In this document: positions 34,639 through 44,345 of the stretch, piece after piece
Layout of the letters: every line of letters begins with the position of its first letter
How positions within the stretch are numbered: the stretch's first letter is position 1
Source of the DNA: Berberis thunbergii
Taxonomy: Eukaryota; Streptophyta; Magnoliopsida; Ranunculales; Berberidaceae
Assembly: GCA_003290165.1 (NCBI GenBank)
Contig: QNQO01000829.1
Span: forward strand, 310,001 to 374,000
Direction of reading: 5' to 3'
Length of the DNA: 64,000 bases
The notes under the pieces: generated by a model
Database searches by the model: none
Told to the model about the DNA's origin: nothing
Seen by the model: only the letters and a program-made list of their open reading frames with translations
Position numbers and translations under genes: made by a program

Positions 34639-34870
34639 CACTACACCAAAAGGCTTGATTAGCTACACAGAGATGGCACGGCTCAAAACCGTTAGTTTAT
34701 TTGCCACGGCTCAAAACCGTGGCTAGAGCCTAAAACCGTCACTACACCAAAATGCTTGATTAGCTATACAGAAATGGCCACGGCTCAAAACCGTTAGTTT
34801 ATTTGCCACGGCCCAAAACCGTGGCTAAATCCTAAAACCGTGGCTAAAAAACACTACAACACAAATGGTT
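34639..34870 (+). repeat. CACTA left end: duplicated terminus and subterminal repeats
   Basis: The terminus occurs twice in tandem: CACTACACCAAAAGGCTTGA at 34639 and CACTACACCAAAATGCTTGA at 34740, each followed by gccacggctcaaaaccg motifs. A third, different terminus, CACTACAACACAAATGG, starts at 34852 and matches the terminus of the other CACTA element at 61038. Confidence 0.88.
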
Positions 34871-34929
34871 ATATAGCACATGTGGGCGGGAGTAATTCGC
34901 TGGGGGCACCAAAGTTCCCGCTCGATCCA

Positions 34930-35090
34930 AACAAAAAAAAAAAAAAAAAAACAAAACAGAGAAAAAAGGAAGGAAGCAGAAGTCGAAGCCAATTCTCATC
35001 TCCCTCTCCCTCTCCGACTCCTCTCATCTCCCTCTCCCTCTCCCTCTCCGACTGCTCGCATCTTGCCTTCTCGACAACAAAGTTCAGATA
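34930..35090 (+). other. Poly(A) run and CT-rich leader ahead of the captured RPT5 exons
   Basis: An A-run (34932-34950) is followed by repeated ctccctctccctctccgact blocks, then a short sequence ending at an AAAG/GTGAG donor near 35097. It looks like a captured 5' leader exon. A similar CT-rich leader follows the terminus of the second CACTA element (61217-61430). Confidence 0.5.
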
Positions 35091-35187
35091 CTAAAGGTGA
35101 GACCTTTTTTCGCGATTTCTAGGGTTTTGGTTCAACTTTTACTCGAATCGTAAGTGGGTATTGATTTTCTTTGTTGAAATTTGCAAG

Positions 35188-35941
35188 AGGAATTGCAAAG
35201 AATGAATCTTGAACTAGAATCGTATAAAGAAAAGATCAAGGAGAATCAGGAGAAGATTAAGCTCAACAAGCAACTTCCTTACTTGGTTGGGAACATAGTT
35301 GAGGTGATTTTTCTATTCATTTTGTTTGATTTGTGAACTAATTTTGACCTAATTCGGTAAATAGGGAAGAAATGTTGTAAAAAAATTGATCTTGAAAATC
35401 GCGAATCTGAAAAGAGTTCGTTCACATCACAAACCCTAGAAATATAGCTAAAGCAAGTTTAATTTTCATTTTATCATTCATGCCGATTAGTTGTATGACT
35501 TGAGTTTCTACATTAGTGAAAATGAAATTTGGTATGGGGCATTGTTAGTGTAATTGCATTAGTATGTATACTTCCCTGTCGAAGCTGATTAATTAGGGCC
35601 AACCAAGATTGATTTCTAGCACCTCTAGAATCCCGACACTTGAAAACCATCCCTTGGAAGCCGGCAACTATGTTACATGAAGCTTAGGAACCCACCTTTT
35701 GAAGTCGTAATAACTCCATGGAGTTAAATTTTACCTATATGCCTATCTGGAAATTTCGCTTGCAGTATCAACAACTTCATTTGCTTTATACTTGTATGTT
35801 TATTTTATTATGTTCATGTGAGATACCATGTAGATTTTTGAAATGAATCCTGAAGATGAGGCTGAAGAGGATGGTGCTAATATTGATCTAGACTCACAAA
35901 GGAAGGGGAAATGTGTCGTCCTAAAAACATCCACGCGCAAA
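35188..35941 (+). pseudogene. RPT5: Captured RPT5 fragment (26S proteasome AAA-ATPase subunit 6A), two exons
   Basis: Exon 35188-35303 reads [20 protein letters not shown] then [13 protein letters not shown], ending at a GT donor. Exon 35834-35941 follows a TAG acceptor and reads [20 protein letters not shown], then [15 protein letters not shown], ending at GTAAGT. These are consecutive N-terminal exons of plant RPT5, a base subunit of the 26S proteasome regulatory particle: the coiled-coil helix and start of the OB domain. The AAA+ ATPase domain (Walker A/B) is absent. The copy is well preserved, with an intron of 530 bp, but encodes under a fifth of the protein. It is followed directly by FANCI-like exons, which are unlinked by function. 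Confidence 0.93.
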
Positions 35942-36062
35942 GTAAGTGTGCACTTTATTGTCTTATTCATGCACTTTATTGTCTTATTCATGCAACATTT
36001 AGCTGACCGATAACTGAAATTATGTAATTTTGTGAGATGTTTTGATTCAACCTACCTCTTAG

Positions 36063-37369
36063 GTTCTCTCTGACGTGATGTTGATTACTGGAAACAAATT
36101 ACCAAGCAACATAAGGAACTCTTTTGGAGTTTGGGCAATTGATATGGCTAAAAGCTGTACTATAGAGAATCCCAAGGCTGCAAAGAGTGTGGTTGGACTT
36201 ACTGTATATTTGAGTTCACCCCAAACAATCTCATGGCATCCCAAGAAATAGATTCTGAGCTCTTAAAAGTTGTGGGTTCAGAGGAGAATGATTCAGTGGA
36301 CAAGTCTGAAAGCTATGCAGTCATTAACAAATCGACCAAGACTGCAGTAACTTCTATTTTACTAAAATTGATTGAATCAGTTATTGTTGATGTTGATTGG
36401 GCCATAACAAAACTCAAAGCATTTTCTGTCATAAGTGTTGGGCCTGTTTGTACCAACGAGCATGATTGTGGGGAAAGGGCACCTGGGCAGATACTAGAAG
36501 AAGCACTCTACTTGAGGTCTGAAGCTCTGGTGAGCTTGTTATCATTTTTTGCACATATGAATCTCACAGGTATTATTTACATGTAAAATATTTGTACATG
36601 AATGTTCTTTATAAAAATATTTTTTAGCTTAACCCTACATTTCAATACACAGATATTCAGGCAGAGCAATATTTAAAGCTGACAGCAAGGCTATATAAGT
36701 AGCTGGCTCTTATGACAAAACTTTAGATAGTTCCAAAAGGTTTCAAGCAACTTTTACCTGGGTTCAAGTTCCAAAAGCTTGCTGAAATAACTTGCCAAAG
36801 GCTTACTGTTCCACTATACAATTTTGTGTTTCTGATTCAAAAGGTATGGAAGTTTAACATTGCCTGGATTTTCTCTGCATCAAAGTTGTCATCATTTCTT
36901 CTTGTTGTTCCTTGCAGAAACAGCAAGAATTTGCCCGGCCCCTAGTAAGGGAATCATTAGTAAGATCAAAAGGGAGAACCGTTGCGTCCCTGATCTTATT
37001 TTCTAGATTGAGGACTATGAGATATATCTCATCCAGCTTACCAAGCTGACAAAAATCAATTTGTTGAGACATGCCAAACGCAGTACTGTCAGAGATTTTA
37101 AGATAGTAGATACCAACAAGCTAAACATACAGGAAGAAGAAGTTGGACGTGAATCTAGTCCTGTTAAATCCGTCGCATCTGAAAATGAATTATGTAAGGA
37201 TCCTGAAAGAGAGGAAGGAAATGAATCTGAGATGGCCAGATCGCCAGAGTTGGATACTGTTACAGCTGCCGTTGATTCCGGGTCTGATAGTGAAGGGACC
37301 AATATTAATATCAGAAGTAAGAGGGCAAAAACGAGCAGGATTGTGCAGGATTCTGATGATGAAGCATAG
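36063..37369 (+). pseudogene. FANCI: Captured FANCI fragment (Fanconi anaemia group I-like, C-terminus), three exons
   Basis: FANCI pairs with FANCD2 in interstrand crosslink repair. Exon 36063-36569 contains SQEIDSELLKVVGSEEND then NKSTKTAVTSILLKLIESVI and VDVDWAITKLKAF. Exon 36653-36843 reads IQAEQYLKLTARLYK (a stop follows) and KLAEITCQRLTVPLYNFV. Exon 36918-37369 has GIISKIKRENRCVPDLIF, a stop in place of Gln, IEDYEIYLIQLTKL, LLRHAKRSTVRDFKIV and the acidic tail RIVQDSDDEA before the natural TAG. Splice borders are kept. The first exon is frameshifted near 36215, and at least two internal stops are present, so no full C-terminal product can be made. Assignment rests on recalled plant FANCI C-terminal motifs; the start of the first exon is less certain. 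Confidence 0.8.
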
Positions 37370-37381
37370 ACTGAAAAGGAA

Positions 37382-39459
37382 TATTTAGAAGTTTGGTGGT
37401 GGCATATAGCCATTTTCCCTTCTATAAGACTATGTAATTTTTTTCTTTTTCTTTTCACTCTTTTCATCAGAGTTTAGGAGGTTTGGTCATCTAGGTCTAA
37501 AATAGAGCTTGAGGGGGGGGGGGGGGGAGGATTCCTTAAAGAGTTGCTTGAGGATCTTGATGTATGTTGGGGAGGAGTCTTATGCTTTGAGGAGTGCAAT
37601 ACCTGTGGTTGGTGAGTAGATCAAACATTTTTTGAATGATTTAACCCCTTTGATTGCATGTTTAATCTTTCTTGGTATAAATTTGGGGGGGTTTGCTATT
37701 ATGGGTTAAGATGAGTAACCTAGTGTCTTTCCATAATAGTAGTTTTTTATTCTTTCAGTATTTTTGTTTTTGATTGCTTTCCAGTTGAAAGCTGAAGGTG
37801 AGATCTTTCTATAGGTAGCTTATATGTAAAATTTGGATAAGTATTGAAGAAGTTATAGGTATTTGAAGTTGGTGTGTTGAACTGTGACTTGCTGAAATTT
37901 TAAGTCTGACTTTAAAATCGTGAGGAACAAGGGGTAAAGATCTGGTTTTGTTTTCTGTTATTGAAAGAATTTAGGTATAAATCTTACATGTTTAACAAGT
38001 TTAAGGTAAGGGCTTTCCAATGGTATACAGTTTTAAGGGTTTGGTTGAATAATGCGACTTTTGTGTGTGATTGAAGTTGCTATGTTACTGAAACGTTCTG
38101 AAAAAAAAAATCTGCTCTGTGGTTGAAGACGATGACGTCATCTATTTGACCCGATTTTGGCTGATCATAGAATGTGATTTATAACTCTGTTTTTATCACC
38201 GTTTTCACCGTTGTGATCACCGTGATAAGATTAAATTTTAGAATAAATTTATTTCACATTTTACAATAAGTTAATTTTGGCAGTAATGTGCCTCAAGATG
38301 CGTGTTTCAAGTAAATGTTTATTATTGAATATTGTGCATCATATATGTGATTGTGATATTTAGAATTTAGTTCCTCTAATGAAATTATGGAACGATGCTA
38401 CTTGATTAGTGTTGAAAATCTTGAGTTTGACATGAATACCCTACTCCGGCGTTTGAAATGTACAGAGTGGTACATTATGACCATAGATGTCTTGGTTTCT
38501 AATATTCGTGTAATCCGTACATAGTGAGTTGTACGGTGACTGTCTCCAAAAGGGGAAAACTAAGCCACTATACGAGTTATGACTCGCGTGATATAGTGGA
38601 GTGTTCCTGAGGAGCAGTGTCTGATTTCCAAAAGAGGAAAACTACACCACTGTACGAGTCATGACTCGCGTGATACAATGGAGTGTTCCTGAGGGGTCAG
38701 AGGAAGAGTGTGAACTTATTTCTCTTCCAGCGCGCAGTTTTAAATTGTGATTTGGCCCATGTGCCCAGTCTTTTGAGGTGAAGTATGCATTTTAGAGACG
38801 GCACCCCGTTTGAAATGTATACATACTCAAAGTGGGTATTGGTACACGTGTGGAGGTGTGTCGGGGTGAGACACATTCGACACATGGAGAGGTGCGATAG
38901 GGTATTCATGGTCTAAGATGTTTTTTGTTGATAATCTGATTTGTACATATGACTAGTTGACCATATGGTTGGTGTAGTAGGTATAAGTTGTAGCATGTGA
39001 TGTAAGGTAAATGTGGATATGTATTGAAATGTGGATTATCATTTGTGTTATTTGTAGTTGATTTTTTTTATCTGCTCATTCCAGCTTTAGGCTGACCCAT
39101 TTTGTTTTGTTTTGTGGCAAATGGGTGTACTCTTATTGGAGTGCAGGCGTTGGAAGCGACTTCGTGGATCAGGCCGGGCGAAACTAGATCCTAGTCATTT
39201 CCAGGGTCTGTATTATGTTTTGTGTTTTTCTTTTTGGTGTTGTATATGATAGCTATGTTTGTGAGAATGCCTTGAGGGGTAGAGTTAGGGGAGAAGGTTG
39301 ACTTTGGCATGGTTGTAATACTTTGGAATGCTTGTAATATTTTGGGAATTTCGTTTTCCGAGAATTGTTTGTGTGATAATGTGGTTGGTGGTATGTCACG
39401 TGCCATTTGTAGGAAATCTCCCGTTGTGTTGGGATTTTTCTTATGAGCGGGGCGTGACA
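37382..39459 (+). repeat. Tekay 5' LTR, lacking the first 37 bp
   Basis: Homology with the 3' LTR begins at tatttagaagtttggtgg (37382), corresponding to 44383. The 3' LTR starts at TGTAACAAC (44346), so 37 bp are absent here, replaced by FANCI tail sequence (stop at 37367-37369 plus about 12 bp). It contains a G-run (about 37511-37527) longer than in the other LTR. Confidence 0.88.
38565..38681 (+). promoter_or_regulatory. Duplicated palindromic hairpin motif in the Tekay LTR
   Basis: Two tandem copies (38565-38599 and 38647-38681) of a stem: ccactata ... tatagtgg outside and cgagt-tatg-actcg inside. The inner part of copy 2, cgagtcatgactcg, is a perfect 14-bp palindrome. The same pair occurs in the 3' LTR at about 45585-45701. 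It contains TGACTC, a core bound by plant bZIP factors, and could be an LTR enhancer; function is inferred. Confidence 0.55.
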
Positions 39460-39467
39460 GTAAATTT

Positions 39468-39479
39468 TGGTATCAGATC
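39468..39479 (+). other. Tekay primer-binding site
   Basis: TGGTATCAGATC, complementary to the 3' end of initiator methionine tRNA except for one late position, starts 8 bp after the LTR end. Confidence 0.85.
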
Positions 39480-39605
39480 CATATTGTTTACGTTAGGCAG
39501 AAATGCTTAACAATTCCTCGGATGGGGTGTGGGTAGAGGAGTAAGATCTTTTGTTTGACTTGTGATTGATTAGAGTGTGTTTGTTTGTTTGTTGTTTTTT
39601 AGAGA

Positions 39606-40706
39606 ATGTTGCGTCAAACAAGGAATATAGATGATATATCTGGTACGTCTGGAGGTGAAGTTCCAAGGAGCTATAATCTGGACCACGATGCGATTACCAC
39701 ATTGATACAAGGTTTGAGGCAGGGTAGTTCCCAAGATGATCCGTTTGCTCGTCGAAATAAGGCCTTCTCTGGACTTGGAGGTGAGAGGTTTAATGGGAAT
39801 GGGGGAGCCATAGCAGCAGACCGTTGGCTCCGTAAGACAGAGGTGATATTGGAACGGATGAGTATTACGTCAGAGCAGCGTAGTGAATTGGCAGCTCACC
39901 AGTTTGATGGAGATGCACTCAATTGGTGGGATTCTGTGCGTCAGACTCGTGATGTAGCTGGTATGACTTGGGAAACTTTTGTTGTGTTGTTTGAACGGAA
40001 GTTCATTCCTGCAGCGGCAAAAACACAGTTAGTTGATCGATTCATTAAGTTGCAGCAAGGTCAACGAACTGTAGCTGAGTATGTGACTGAGTTTAATCAA
40101 CTTAGTCGGTATGCGCCGTATCTGATAGATACTCTAGAGAAGAAAAACCTGAAGTTCTTGGATGGGCTAAATCCTTTCTTGAAGAGACAATTAATATTGG
40201 TGATTGATAAACCTTTTGAGGAACTGTATAACGCGGCCTTAAGACAGGAAGAGGTGGAGATAGAGTGTAAAAGGGTTATAGACGAAAATCACAAGAAAGG
40301 TCGCCAAGGAGAGGTTCAAGGTCAACAAAGGCAGCCAGGCAGGGGAGGACCAATGAAAGGAGGTAATCAGAGAAGAGATGGACATAGTCGGCAGGGGGTA
40401 TCGACTCGAGGAGATCAGATGGCAGTAAAGCGGGTTTGTTATATTTGTGATCAGGAAGGACACATAGCTAGAAATTGTCCTAGGAGCAACGATAAGCCAC
40501 GAAACCAGCAAGGGCAGAGTGGTCAGAAAAGTCAGGGCCCCGTGTGTTATGAGTGTGGGCAGCAAGGACACATTTCTCGATATTGTACGCGGCCGCAGCG
40601 GGTTGCTCCACGTGGTAGTGGTGGCGGGAGAGGTCAGCATGCTACCACCTCAGGGCCGTTGGTTCGTTTAGCTGCTATTCCCGGTCAGGGAAATGTAAAG
40701 GGTATG

Positions 40707-40746
<40 letters not shown>

Positions 40747-40796
40747 ACGTTATCATTGCTTACGCATGTTTTACAGTTTATGATATTCAAATATAG
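39606..40796 (+). pseudogene. gag: Tekay gag (capsid and nucleocapsid)
   Basis: The frame opens MLRQTRNIDDISGTSGG. The capsid part includes RFNGNGGAIAADRWLRK, DGDALNWWDSV and FERKFIPAAAKTQLVDRFIK, typical of Ty3/gypsy gag. Two CCHC zinc knuckles follow: CYICDQEGHIARNC at residues 278-291 and CYECGQQGHISRYC at 314-327, which bind element RNA. After residue 365 the frame runs into a (tta)n microsatellite read as polytyrosine, and a stop separates gag from protease. In intact Tekay elements gag-pol is one frame, so this copy is broken at the junction. Confidence 0.9.
40706..40746 (+). repeat. (TTA)n microsatellite at the gag-protease junction
   Basis: About 13 tta triplets in phase with gag encode a run of Tyr and precede the loss of the gag-pol frame. 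Confidence 0.9.
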
Positions 40797-40839
40797 GAAA
40801 TCCATGATAGTTTGAACATGATTGGCTTAATTTTAAATT

Positions 40840-41487
40840 TTGTGCATATTAGGGTATGTGATGTCCTCTCGATTGTGGTTGCGGGTTCTTTTCGATACTG
40901 GTGCTTCTAGATCCTTTATTTCTAAGCAATTGGTAGAAAGAGATCATTTAGTAGTTGTGCCAATACAGCAGTCTTTAAGAGTTCAGTCTCCTTTGGGTGG
41001 ATCAGTTATACTTCGTGAATGTTGCCCTCAGTTCGAGTTTTCTATCTGTGATCGTGTCTTTCAGTTTGATTTTATTGTGTTGGGTTTTGAAGGTTTTCAC
41101 TTGATTTTAGGGATGGATTGGTTGTCCAGTTACCCGGTGATCTTAGACTGTGTAAGTAGGATGGTGACCCTTATGTTTCCTGGTGTATCTCCTTGTGTTT
41201 TGAGATGTGAGTCGAGCTCTGATTCAGTGATGTCGAGTTTCCTTGGTTCTGTTGAGACACCTAAACTTACAGAACCACCTAAACTTGACATTAGTGATGT
41301 TGAGGTGGTTCGATATTTTTCCGATGTTTTCCTCGAGGTTTCTAGTCTTCCTCCTCGTCGAGAAGTAGAGTTTAAGATAGACCTTATCCCGGGTACCGCA
41401 CCAATATTGAAACTCGCTTATCGTCTTGCCCCTAAACAATTGGAAGAAATGAAGGTGCAGCTAGAGGATTTATTACGTAAGGGGTAA
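40840..41487 (+). pseudogene. Tekay protease and start of RT linker
   Basis: An aspartic protease with RVLFDTGASRSFISKQLV (active-site D-T-G) and later FHLILGMDWLSSYPVILD, the flap and dimer region of gypsy proteases. It runs on through EVEFKIDLIPGTAPI, the approach to RT, and stops at 41485. The retained DTG is normal. A stretch of about 90 bp (41485-41575) interrupts protease-RT continuity. Confidence 0.9.
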
Positions 41488-41567
41488 GTTATTGTGAATT
41501 TAAATGGATGTGATTGTTTATTTGAGGTTCTCACCTATATTGGAGGAAGATCATTAATTCTTTTGAG

Positions 41568-42128
41568 GTGTGTATGATTCTTAGGTTTATTCGACCGAGT
41601 AATTCTTGTTGGGGCGCACCTGCTATATTTGTGTCAAAAAGGGATGGATCATTGAGGATGTGCATTGACTATCGGGAATTAAATAAGGTCACAATCAAGA
41701 ATAAGTATCCACTTCCACGCATTGATGATTTGTTGGATCAGTTGAGACGTGCTGTAGTATTTTCAAAACTTGATCTTCAGCCTGGGTACCATCAGATGAG
41801 GGTTGAAGAGCAGAGTATTCCTTTGACTGCTTTCAGAACCCGGTATGGATTGTATGAGTATCCAGTGATGCCTTTTGGTTTGACAAATGCTCCAGCTTTC
41901 TTTATGGACTTAATGAATCGGGTCTTCCACCCGTACTTGGATCAGTTTATCATAGTGTTTATTGATGATATTTTAGTATATTCGAGGAGTCATGAGGAGC
42001 ATAAGGAACACCTTCGCATTGTATTGCAGACATTGAGAGACCACCAGTTATATGCAAAGTTTAGTAAATGTCATTTTTGGGAATCAGATGTTCGATTTCT
42101 AGGGCATGTGATTTCTAGCCGTGGATCC
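41568..42128 (+). pseudogene. Tekay reverse transcriptase
   Basis: RT motifs in order: [64 protein letters not shown], and the active site [11 protein letters not shown] (F-I-D-D variant of Y/F-x-D-D). It ends with [12 protein letters not shown], after which a small deletion shifts the frame at 42118-42122. Catalytic aspartates are intact. Confidence 0.92.
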
Positions 42129-42720
42129 TGAGAAAGTCGAGGCAGTTAAGTCTTGGAAGAGACCAACTACTGTGTCAGAGATTCGTAGTTTTCTTGGTCT
42201 AGCTGGGTATTATCGTCGATTTATTGAGAAATTTTTTATTATTGCCGCACCTATGACAACTTTGACTAGGAAGAATATTCCTTTCCTGTGGACGAATGAA
42301 TGTGAGCAGGCTTTTGAAACATTGAAGTTGAAGTTGACATCAGCGCCAGTGTTGACGATTCCTGTTTCTGGTGTGAAGTTAGTAATTTATACTGATGCTT
42401 GTGGTACTGGTTTAGGGTGTGTTTTGATGCAAAAAGGTAAAGTGGTTTCGTATGCTTCTCTCCAATTGAAACCCCATGAGAGGAGATATCCCCCCATGAC
42501 TTAGAGTTGGCAACAGTGGTTTTTGCATTGAAAATTTGGAGGCATTATCTTTATGGTGAGAAATTTGAGTTGTATACGGATCACAAAAGTTTAAAGTATC
42601 TTTTCTCCCAGAAGGAACTAAACATGAGGCAACAGAGATAGGTTGAATTTTTAAGTAGTTATGATTTTGAGATTCAATATAGACCTGGGAAGGCGAATGT
42701 GGTTGCGGATGCTTTGAGTA
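42121..42720 (+). pseudogene. Tekay RNase H
   Basis: After the frameshift: [20 protein letters not shown] then GLAGYYRRFIEKFF, and the RNase H start VIYTDACGTGLGCVLMQKGK, where S of the usual TDAS is C. A stop at 42502-42504 and a further frame change precede [18 protein letters not shown] and the tail YRPGKANVVADALSRR. The domain order is complete but broken. Confidence 0.9.
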
Positions 42721-43727
42721 GACGATGTGTGGGCATAGCTTCTTTGATGATTCAGGAGTATCGAGTATTAGAAGTGTTCGCTTCTTATGATGTTCAGCCT
42801 ATTTCTGCGTCAAAAGGTGTAATTATGGCTAGTTTGTTGATTCAACCATCCTTGATTAGTAGAGTGTTGCAGGGTCAAGTTTCTGATCCAACCTTACGTA
42901 AAAGAATAGAGGATTTGGTGATAGACTCAGTTGATGTTTGTCCTACGGATTGGTCTGTTGGTTCCGATGGTGGATTGAGGTTTAAGGGTAGATTGTGTGT
43001 ACCAGCTGATGATGATTTGCGTAAGGAGATACTAGTAGAGGCACATCATTCTCGTTTCACCATTCATCCTGGTGGAACAAAGATGTACCGTGATCTTCAC
43101 CGCACGTTTTGGTGGCCGTAGATGAAACGAGATGTAGGAGTCTTTGTATCTCGCTGTTTGACTTGTCAGCAGGTCAAAGCTGAACATCAGAAACCTTCTG
43201 GTTTGTTACAACCTTTAGAGATTCCGATGTGGAAATGGGAGTATATTACGATGGATTTCATAGATGAACTTCCACGGTCAAGACGAGGAAACGAGTCGAT
43301 TTGGGTTATTGTTGATCGGTTGACTAAGAGTGCTCATTTTATTCCAGTTAGTATTCATCGGACTGCAGATAGTTTGGCCCATTTATTTATTCGAGAGGTA
43401 GTTAGATTGCATGGAGCCCCTGTATCGATTGTCTCAGATAGAAATTCTTTGTTCACTGCTCAGTTGTGGCGAAGTCTTCAGTAAGCTTTGGGTACTCGTT
43501 TAGACATGAGCACCGCTTACCATCCGCAGACAGATGGCCAGTCAGAGAGAGTTAACCAAATAGTCGAGGACATGCTTAGGGCATGTATTTTGGATTTTGG
43601 TGGAAGTTGGGAAGATCATTTACCATTATGTGAGTTTGCCTATAATAATAGCTATCAAGTAAGTATCGGTATGGCACCATATGAAGCATTGTACGGTAGA
43701 CCTTGTAGATCTCCTGTGTTGGGCTGA
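42720..43727 (+). pseudogene. Tekay integrase
   Basis: The zinc-binding HHCC region (HPGGTKMYRDLHRTFWWP, stop, then CLTCQQVK) leads into the core with MDFIDELPRSRRGNESIWV, VSDRNSLFTAQLW and PQTDGQSERVNQIVEDMLR, giving the D,D,E set with the last acid in the QSE motif. Stops occur at 43119 and 43482, and the usual 'SDRDPRF' is changed to SDRNSLF. It continues to NNSYQVSIGMAPYEALYGR. Confidence 0.9.
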
Positions 43728-44286
43728 AGTTGGTGATTCTGCAGTTATAGGTCCCGATATCATCAGAGACACTACTGAAAAGATAGATTTGATACGACGA
43801 CGATTGAAGACAGCTCAAAGTCGTCAGAAAAGTTACGCAGATCGTAGGCGCACAAATCTGGAGTTTGCAGTAGGTGATAGAGTTTTCTTGAGAGTTTCCC
43901 CCATGCGAGGTGTTATCGGGTTTAGGGGAAGAGGGAAATTAGCTCCGAGATATATTGGGCCTTATGAGGTTGTTGAGAGAATCGGTCCAGTGGCGTACCT
44001 ACTTGTTTTGCCACCAGCTTTGTCTGGGATTCATGATGTCTTCCATGTATCAATGCTTCGGAAATGTTCAGTAGATCCGACCCAGATTATAGAGCCGGAT
44101 GATGTTGAGGTGACAGAGGATTTGTCTTATCCAGTGCAACCAATATCTATTGTTGATAGAGATGAAAAATGATTGCGACGGGAGACTTTAAGACTGGTGA
44201 AAGTACAGTGGAGTGATCAGGAGGGCGATGTGACATGGGAATTGGAGGATCGTATTCGGCAGTTACATCCGCATCTATTCTCGTAG
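43700..44286 (+). pseudogene. Tekay integrase C-terminus and chromodomain
   Basis: A frame change at about 43720 leads to VGDRVFLRVSPMRGVIGF, GKLAPRYIGPYEVVERIG and HDVFHVSMLRKC, the GPY/F module. Then come ISIVDRDEK, a stop at 44170, and RLVKVQWSDQEGDVTWELED, a chromodomain core with the aromatic W and acidic tail. Chromodomains target chromoviruses to histone-marked chromatin. The in-frame stop truncates the chromodomain. Confidence 0.88.
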
Positions 44287-44345
44287 CCTTCTGTCTTTTT
44301 CTTAGTTTAATCTCGAGGACGAGATTCCTTTTGAGGTGTGTATTA

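Noticed and set aside
35188..37369. RPT5 and FANCI exons as resident host genes
   Set aside because: Only partial exons, functionally unrelated genes joined, internal stops and frameshift in FANCI, and all enclosed by CACTA termini with a target duplication.
38697..38909. Minus-strand frame repeated at 45717-45929
   Set aside because: The repetition is due to the two LTRs; no recognised domain and no support for an LTR-encoded protein.
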